Part shown: piece after piece, positions 7,343 through 11,820 of the stretch | How the letters are laid out: every line of letters begins with the position of its first letter | Position numbering within the stretch: position 1 is the first letter of the stretch | From: Sodalis-like endosymbiont of Proechinophthirus fluctus | Lineage (GTDB): Bacteria > Pseudomonadota > Gammaproteobacteria > Enterobacterales > Enterobacteriaceae | DNA: 11,820 nt | Direction of reading: 5' to 3' | Assembly (NCBI RefSeq): GCF_001602625.1 | Contig: NZ_LECR01000077.1 | Span: forward strand, 13,298 to 25,117 | The notes under the pieces: model-generated | What the model was told of the DNA's origin: nothing | The model's database searches: none | What the model saw: the letters and a program-made list of their open reading frames with translations, nothing else | Translations under genes and position numbers: made by a program

Positions 7343-8086
7343 CTATTGTGCTGTGATAAAATCCGATTGCTGGGCTTCGCTCTACAATCGCTTTACCAGC
7401 GACTGTGCCTGCTGACGGTTCTGGGAAATGGTCCTAACTGCACGCGGAACAAATTGCCGTTGGCCGACACCTTACCCGGCACGCTAAAGCGATTACTAGC
7501 GAAGTCTGTTTCGCCACCACGGTGCCGTCGGCGCTAAGGCCGGTTAGCGCACCGTCTAACGTAACCCGAATAAAGTCGACCCGTACCTTAGTATTGTTGG
7601 AAATATTCAGTCGGTCGGCAGCGGCACGGTCAGATCGATAATGCGTCCCAGCGGTATAAGGGCCGAGGTTATTAACGCACACTATAATGATGGCCGTTGC
7701 TCAGGTTGGTGACCCACACGTAACTGGGTGACGGCCAGAACGTAGGAGTCGAATAGCTCTCCGCCGATGGTAAGTGCGGAAATCGCTGCTGCTTTTGCTG
7801 TCGTTACTATGCAGCACGAGGCCTGTTTGGCAAAAATTTTGCGGGTTTTTAACGCTGTTGTAGCGCTTGCTGCTTACCTCATAATCCTGAATGTTTCCCC
7901 GATTATAGGGCTTATAACGCGGTTCGGCACCACTGATTTCCACGACACGACAGGCCAGGTGTATGATGGCTAGGGGGCCTGGGGCTGGCGCCTAGTTAGG
8001 GCTGCGTCTCCTGCGGGTGGTACAAAGCGATGAGCGCCAACACCATCAATGCCGACAATGCCGATAAAGCACCGAAAATTTCGCAT
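7343..8086 (-). pseudogene. rlpA: Broken rlpA: septal-ring lipoprotein / lytic transglycosylase family
   Basis: RlpA is an outer-membrane lipoprotein with a double-psi beta-barrel domain and a C-terminal SPOR domain that binds denuded septal glycan. The ATG at 8084-8086 follows an AGGTGAG box, but the signal and lipobox region has shifted and carries stops. VEISGAEPRYKPYN (about 7905-7950) matches the family start of the barrel. In the core, the usual NDRGPY motif reads NNLGPY, then AAADRLNISNNTKVRVD (about 7560-7625) is clear. The SPOR end is readable as VQLGPF, a frameshift, then QAQSLVKRL-stop-SEAQQSDFITAQ and the TAG at 7343-7345. The relic is about 744 bases against about 1090 in E. coli, so most of the linker and half of the SPOR domain have been deleted around 7440-7480. 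Confidence 0.92.
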
Positions 8087-8095
8087 TGCTCACCT

Positions 8096-9208
8096 CTATA
8101 AACTTTTAGACAACATTTTTCGATGAGTATGTATCGACATGACGATACTAAACCCTGCCATTAGCACAATCAGCGCCGAGCCGCCGTAGCTTACCAGCGG
8201 CAACGGAACGCCAACCACCGGTAAGATACCACTTACCATACCGATATTCACGAACACATAAACAAATAAAATCAGCATTAAACCGCCAGCCATGACCCGT
8301 CCAAAAGTGTTCTGCGCCCGCGCCGCGATGACCAGACCGCGCATGATGACTCCTAGGTATAGGGCAAGCAGCACCAGGACACCGATAAGCCCCAGCTCCT
8401 CCCCCAGCACTGCAAAAATAAAGTCGGTGTGGCGTTCGGGTAAGAACTCCAACTGCGACTGGGTGCCGTGCAGCCAGCCTTTTCCAGACAGGCCACCAGA
8501 TCCGATGGCGATTTTTGACTGGATGATATGGTAGCCGGCGCCAAAGGGGTCGGTTTTAGGATCCAGCAGCATTATTACCCGGTTCCGCTGGTAATCATGC
8601 ATCAAAAAGAACCACAGCACGGGGATAAACGCCGTCACTAGCAGCGCCGCCACGGTGATCAGTTTCCAGCTCATTCCGGATAAAAACAGCACGAACAGGC
8701 CAGAGGAGGCGATAAGAATTGCGGTGCCCAGATCGGGCTGCGCCGCCACCAGTAGTGTAGGCATGAAAATCAGTACCAATGCGATAGCAGTATTTTTCAG
8801 CGACGGCGGACAACTGTCGCGATTGATAAAGCGCGCAATCATCAGCGGTACAGCTATTTTGGCGATTTCTGACGGCTGGAAGCGGATAAAACCTAAGTCC
8901 AGCCAGCGTTGCGCGCCTTTACTGATTTGTCCAAAGACATCCACCAGTACTAGCAGAAAAACGCAGAAAATATACAGATAGGGCGCCCAGGCCTCATAGA
9001 CGCGGGGCGGTACCTGCGCCATCACCAACATCACCAGAAGGCCCATAACAATCTGGGCAACCTTACGTTCCATCATGCCGATATCCTGGCCGCTGGCGCT
9101 CCATACCACCAGAGCACTATAGACCAGCAGCAAGGTGACAAAAAACAGCAGCATCACGTCAATGTGCAGCTTGTTCCACAGAGAGGTTTGTTGCAGATCA
9201 TCAGTCAT
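8096..9208 (-). CDS. mrdB: RodA (MrdB), SEDS peptidoglycan glycosyltransferase
   Basis: Inner-membrane enzyme that polymerises lipid II into glycan strands in the elongasome, working with PBP2 to keep rod shape. The 370 residues equal the E. coli length, with about ten hydrophobic segments. Conserved SEDS features are present: [29 protein letters not shown], the [15 protein letters not shown] loop with the catalytic Asp at D262, and the C-terminal [13 protein letters not shown]. It starts 6 bases after the mrdA stop, so the two are translationally close, and the dead rlpA begins 9 bases after its own stop. No defect is visible. Retention of both mrdA and mrdB indicates that lateral wall synthesis is still needed. 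Confidence 0.98.
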   Translation of the reverse strand: MTDDLQQTSLWNKLHIDVMLLFFVTLLLVYSALVVWSASGQDIGMMERKVAQIVMGLLVMLVMAQVPPRVYEAWAPYLYIFCVFLLVLVDVFGQISKGAQRWLDLGFIRFQPSEIAKIAVPLMIARFINRDSCPPSLKNTAIALVLIFMPTLLVAAQPDLGTAILIASSGLFVLFLSGMSWKLITVAALLVTAFIPVLWFFLMHDYQRNRVIMLLDPKTDPFGAGYHIIQSKIAIGSGGLSGKGWLHGTQSQLEFLPERHTDFIFAVLGEELGLIGVLVLLALYLGVIMRGLVIAARAQNTFGRVMAGGLMLILFVYVFVNIGMVSGILPVVGVPLPLVSYGGSALIVLMAGFSIVMSIHTHRKMLSKSL

Positions 9209-9214
9209 GACCGG

Positions 9215-11125
9215 TTAATCACTCTCGATGCCGGTCGGGGAGGAGGAGGGCATCTCCACCGGTAAGTCCGTGGTGTTATCACCCAGGAGGATATGATCCA
9301 AAATCTGGCGGGTAATGGCGCCTACCGCCGGGCCGACCCCGCCGTTTTCCAGAATTACCACCACACCCACCGTTGGCTTATCATAGGGGGCAAAGGCGGT
9401 CATCAGCTTATGATCACGCAGACGTTCGGCAATTTTGTGAGCATTGTAGGTTTCGTTGGTCTTCAGGCCATACACCTGGGCGGTACCGGATTTGGCTGCC
9501 GCCTTGTAAGGTGCGTCGGCGAAACTCTTGCGTGCTGTGCCGTTTGGCCGGTTGGCGACGCCATACATACCGTCTTTAGCGATCTCCCAGTAACCGGAGT
9601 GGGGGTCACCGATTTGCTCATGTCCCGGTTGACGATAGGGGATCTGGCGGCCGTTTTCCCACGTACCGTATAGAAGATGCGGCGTGCGTACCACGCCGTC
9701 GTTAATCAACGTCATTAACGCTTTGGACATTTGCACCGGCGTGGCGGTCCAGTAACCCTGGCCTATGCCAACGGGGATAGTATCCCCTTGGTACCACGGT
9801 TTTTTGAAACGCGCCACTTTCCAATCACGTGTCGGCATCACACCGGCACGCTCCTCGGACAGATCGATGCCGGTATACTGGCCATAGCCAAACTTGGTCA
9901 TCCATTCGGAAAGCCTATCGATGCCCATATCATAGGCTACCTGATAGAAAAAGGTATCCGCCGACTCTTCCAGCGCTCGGGTGACGTTCAACCGGCCGTG
10001 TCCCCAGCGCTTCCAGTCTCGGTAGCGTTTTTCCGAACCAGGCAATTGCCACCAGCCAGGATCAAACAGCGAGAAGTTTTTATTGATGACGCCAATGGTG
10101 AGCGCCGAGACCGAGATATAGGGTTTCACGGTGGAGGCGGGTGGGTACACCCCCTGGGTAGCGCGATTGATAAGCGGGCGATTTTTATCTTCCAGCAGCG
10201 CATGGTAATCCTTGCTAGAAATACCATCGACAAACAGGTTCGGATCGTAGCTGGGGTTAGATACCAGTGCGCGGATGCCGCCATCTCGGGGATCGACCAC
10301 CACCACCGCGGCGCGGCTGCCGGCCAGCAGCTTCTCAATATATTGCTGCAGGCTGAGATCCAGCGTCAGGATAATATCCTTACCCGCCTGCGGCGGCTGC
10401 TCATGCAACTGGCGAATCACCCGGCCGCGGTTATTGACCTCGACCTCTTCGTAACCGGTTTTACCGTGCAACGTGCTTTCATAGTAGCGTTCAATACCTA
10501 ACTTACCGATATCGTGGGTGGCGGCATAGTTTAGCAGGATGCCCTCTTTATCCAGACGTTCCACGTCGCGGTCGTTGATTTTTGACACATAACCGACAAC
10601 GTGGGTAAGCGCGGAGCCGTAGGGATAGTAGCGGCGATGGTAGCCCTTGACTTCGACGCTGGGAAAACGGTACTGGTTAATAGCGAAACGGGCCTGCTGC
10701 ACGTCGGTTAAACCCACTTTAAGCGGTAGCGAGGTAAAGCGGCGAGAGCGTTTACGCTCTTTTTCAAAATTGGCAATATCGTCATCGGTTAAATCGACTA
10801 TCAGGCGCAGGGCGGCGATAGTTTGCGCTAAGTCGTCTACCTTTTCCGGCACCAGCTCCAACTGATAAATGGTGCGATTCAGCGCCAGCGGGGTGCCGTT
10901 GCGGTCGTAGATTATGCCGCGGCTGGGTGGGATAGGAACCAGTTTGATACGGTTTTCGTTGGATCGGGTGCGGTAATCCTCGAAGCGGACAATTTGTAAA
11001 TGGTACAGATTGACAATAAGTATACCGGTTAGCAGCAAAGTGACGGCGAACGCCACCAGAGCGCGGCGCAAGAATAGCGCAGACTCAACTGAATAGTCGC
11101 GGAAGGGGTTACGTTCTATTTTCAT
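9215..11125 (-). CDS. mrdA: PBP2 (MrdA), elongasome D,D-transpeptidase
   Basis: Class B penicillin-binding protein that cross-links glycan made by RodA during cell elongation. The 636 residues compare with 633 in E. coli. A single membrane anchor lies at about residues 21-43, followed by the pedestal domain (PPSRGIIYDRNGTPLALN near 66-83) and the transpeptidase domain. The three active-site motifs are intact: S331-T-V-K334 (nucleophile S331), S388-A-D390 and K545-S-G-T548. The ATG at 11125 gives the family start (FRDYSVESALFLRRALVAF) and lies 37 bases after the dead rlmH; its ribosome-binding site is weak. It heads a tight pair with mrdB. The C-terminal 20 residues are variable, as usual in this family. 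Confidence 0.98.
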   Translation of the reverse strand: MKIERNPFRDYSVESALFLRRALVAFAVTLLLTGILIVNLYHLQIVRFEDYRTRSNENRIKLVPIPPSRGIIYDRNGTPLALNRTIYQLELVPEKVDDLAQTIAALRLIVDLTDDDIANFEKERKRSRRFTSLPLKVGLTDVQQARFAINQYRFPSVEVKGYHRRYYPYGSALTHVVGYVSKINDRDVERLDKEGILLNYAATHDIGKLGIERYYESTLHGKTGYEEVEVNNRGRVIRQLHEQPPQAGKDIILTLDLSLQQYIEKLLAGSRAAVVVVDPRDGGIRALVSNPSYDPNLFVDGISSKDYHALLEDKNRPLINRATQGVYPPASTVKPYISVSALTIGVINKNFSLFDPGWWQLPGSEKRYRDWKRWGHGRLNVTRALEESADTFFYQVAYDMGIDRLSEWMTKFGYGQYTGIDLSEERAGVMPTRDWKVARFKKPWYQGDTIPVGIGQGYWTATPVQMSKALMTLINDGVVRTPHLLYGTWENGRQIPYRQPGHEQIGDPHSGYWEIAKDGMYGVANRPNGTARKSFADAPYKAAAKSGTAQVYGLKTNETYNAHKIAERLRDHKLMTAFAPYDKPTVGVVVILENGGVGPAVGAITRQILDHILLGDNTTDLPVEMPSSSPTGIESD

Positions 11126-11162
11126 TCAGCAGAATTATTTCACGTTAACCATATTCACCGCT

Positions 11163-11638
11163 TCACTCACGGTGATAAGGGTGATAGGTAGTAATGCTTC
11201 ATGCACGATAAAGGCTCTCTACGACCAGCAAAAGAACCAGCGGATGTGGTAAAGTTAACGGGGACACCGACCAGCTTTGCTCGGTGGCTGCCTTGCAGGC
11301 GGGGGCCAGCGCCCCTCGGGCCCGCCGATAAGGAGACCGAAATCGCGCCCGTCATGCTTCCAGCGTTCAAGCTGCTGTGTCAGCTTCGGCGTCTCCCAGC
11401 GAGCTCCGGAGATATCCAGCGTGATGATGCAATTTCTTTTCGCTGTAGCGGCCAGCATCAGTTCCCCCCTTTCTTATTCCAGAATACGCGCAATATCCGC
11501 ATTCTTGCGGCGCTTACCGGCCATAATTTCCGTCAGATCGAAGGGCAAATCTTTGGGAAAACGCTTGAGATAGTCGGCAAACTCGGTTTGCACCCAATCC
11601 GAAATTTTAGTCCCGATGGCGATAAGTTGCAGTTTCAA
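11163..11638 (-). pseudogene. rlmH: Broken rlmH: 23S rRNA pseudouridine-1915 N3-methyltransferase
   Basis: RlmH is a SPOUT-type methyltransferase that methylates pseudouridine 1915 in helix 69 of 23S rRNA on whole ribosomes. The reading starts at TTG 11636-11638 ([10 protein letters not shown] follows), 3 bases after the rsfS stop, with a GGAG box inside the rsfS end. It continues as [20 protein letters not shown] to RILE, where a TAA replaces a codon. It then runs [18 protein letters not shown]...[10 protein letters not shown] to LLIGGPEG, the SAM-binding loop. A frameshift in the following GC-rich tract (about 11310-11325) moves the match to [21 protein letters not shown]. The conserved Trp of YRAWSITT is TGA, yet the end HPYHRE and the stop at 11163-11165 are preserved. 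With two nonsense codons and a shift, it should be non-functional. Confidence 0.95.
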
Positions 11639-11641
11639 ACT

Positions 11642-11820
11642 TCAGCTCCAAAGTTTTTCTAGCTCGTACAGGCGGCGACTCTCTTCCTGCATCACATGTA
11701 CAATCACATCTCCCAGATCAACAATGATCCAGTCGGCGAAGTTTTTCCCCTCCACGCCCAGCGGCATCAAGCCGGCGGAGCGCGACGCCTGCACCAGGTG
11801 GTCGGCGATGGACATGACGT
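11642..11820 (-). CDS. rsfS: RsfS (YbeB), ribosomal silencing factor, C-terminal part
   Basis: RsfS binds ribosomal protein L14 (uL14) and blocks joining of the subunits in stationary phase or starvation. Only the last 59 codons lie in the window; the start is beyond position 11820. The visible part is open and very close to E. coli: [51 protein letters not shown], ending at TGA 11642-11644. It is the first of the minus-strand cluster rsfS-rlmH-mrdA-mrdB. Its intact end directly abuts the broken rlmH. Confidence 0.96.
   Translation of the reverse strand, partial: VMSIADHLVQASRSAGLMPLGVEGKNFADWIIVDLGDVIVHVMQEESRRLYELEKLWS

Noticed and set aside
8292..8981. Several plus- and minus-strand frames within mrdB
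   Set aside because: All fall inside the conserved RodA gene in other frames.
9731..10501. 256-codon plus-strand open frame
   Set aside because: It lies entirely antisense to mrdA, whose protein is conserved end to end; the antisense translation has no family features. It is a shadow of GC-rich coding sequence.
11201..11662. 153-codon plus-strand open frame
   Set aside because: Antisense to the rlmH relic and the end of rsfS, with no recognisable protein character.
1..11820. Previously undescribed multi-gene system, prophage, insertion sequence or island
   Set aside because: No transposase, integrase, terminal inverted repeat, tRNA or unfamiliar gene cluster was seen. Almost all of the window is explained by known enterobacterial genes or their relics.

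Overview
The window reads as chromosomal DNA of an enterobacterium that is losing genes, most like the Sodalis group of insect symbionts. The intact proteins (LipA, LipB, YbeD, RodA, PBP2, RsfS) are close in sequence and length to those of Escherichia coli and Yersinia. Eight neighbouring genes are still recognisable but broken by stops, frameshifts and internal deletions. Relics this long, still in ancestral order, suggest recent host restriction rather than an old, compacted symbiont genome. The species assignment is inference.

Left part (1-2904): a short unrecognised ORF, then relics of lpxP (lipid A acyltransferase) and a ydiY-like outer-membrane protein gene (DUF481), both on the plus strand and separated by AT-rich spacers without recognisable genes. 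Neither gene sits here in E. coli, so this side is lineage-specific or rearranged.

Middle (2905-5875): the order cspE(+), crcB(-), tatE(+), lipA(-), lipB(-), ybeD(-) is the E. coli order, with ybeF missing between lipB and lipA. The first three are dead. lipA, lipB and ybeD are intact, so the octanoyl transfer and sulphur insertion route to protein-bound lipoate is retained.

Right part (6008-11820): the minus-strand cluster rsfS, rlmH, mrdA, mrdB, rlpA, dacA. The elongasome pair mrdA (PBP2 transpeptidase) and mrdB (RodA glycosyltransferase) is complete with its catalytic residues, and rsfS is open as far as it can be seen. rlmH, rlpA and dacA are pseudogenes. The cell therefore keeps the rod-shape polymerase and transpeptidase but has lost, at this locus, PBP5 carboxypeptidase, RlpA and the RlmH ribosomal RNA methyltransferase.

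I found no mobile element, CRISPR array, RNA gene or novel multi-gene system. The interest lies in which genes survive and how the others decayed.
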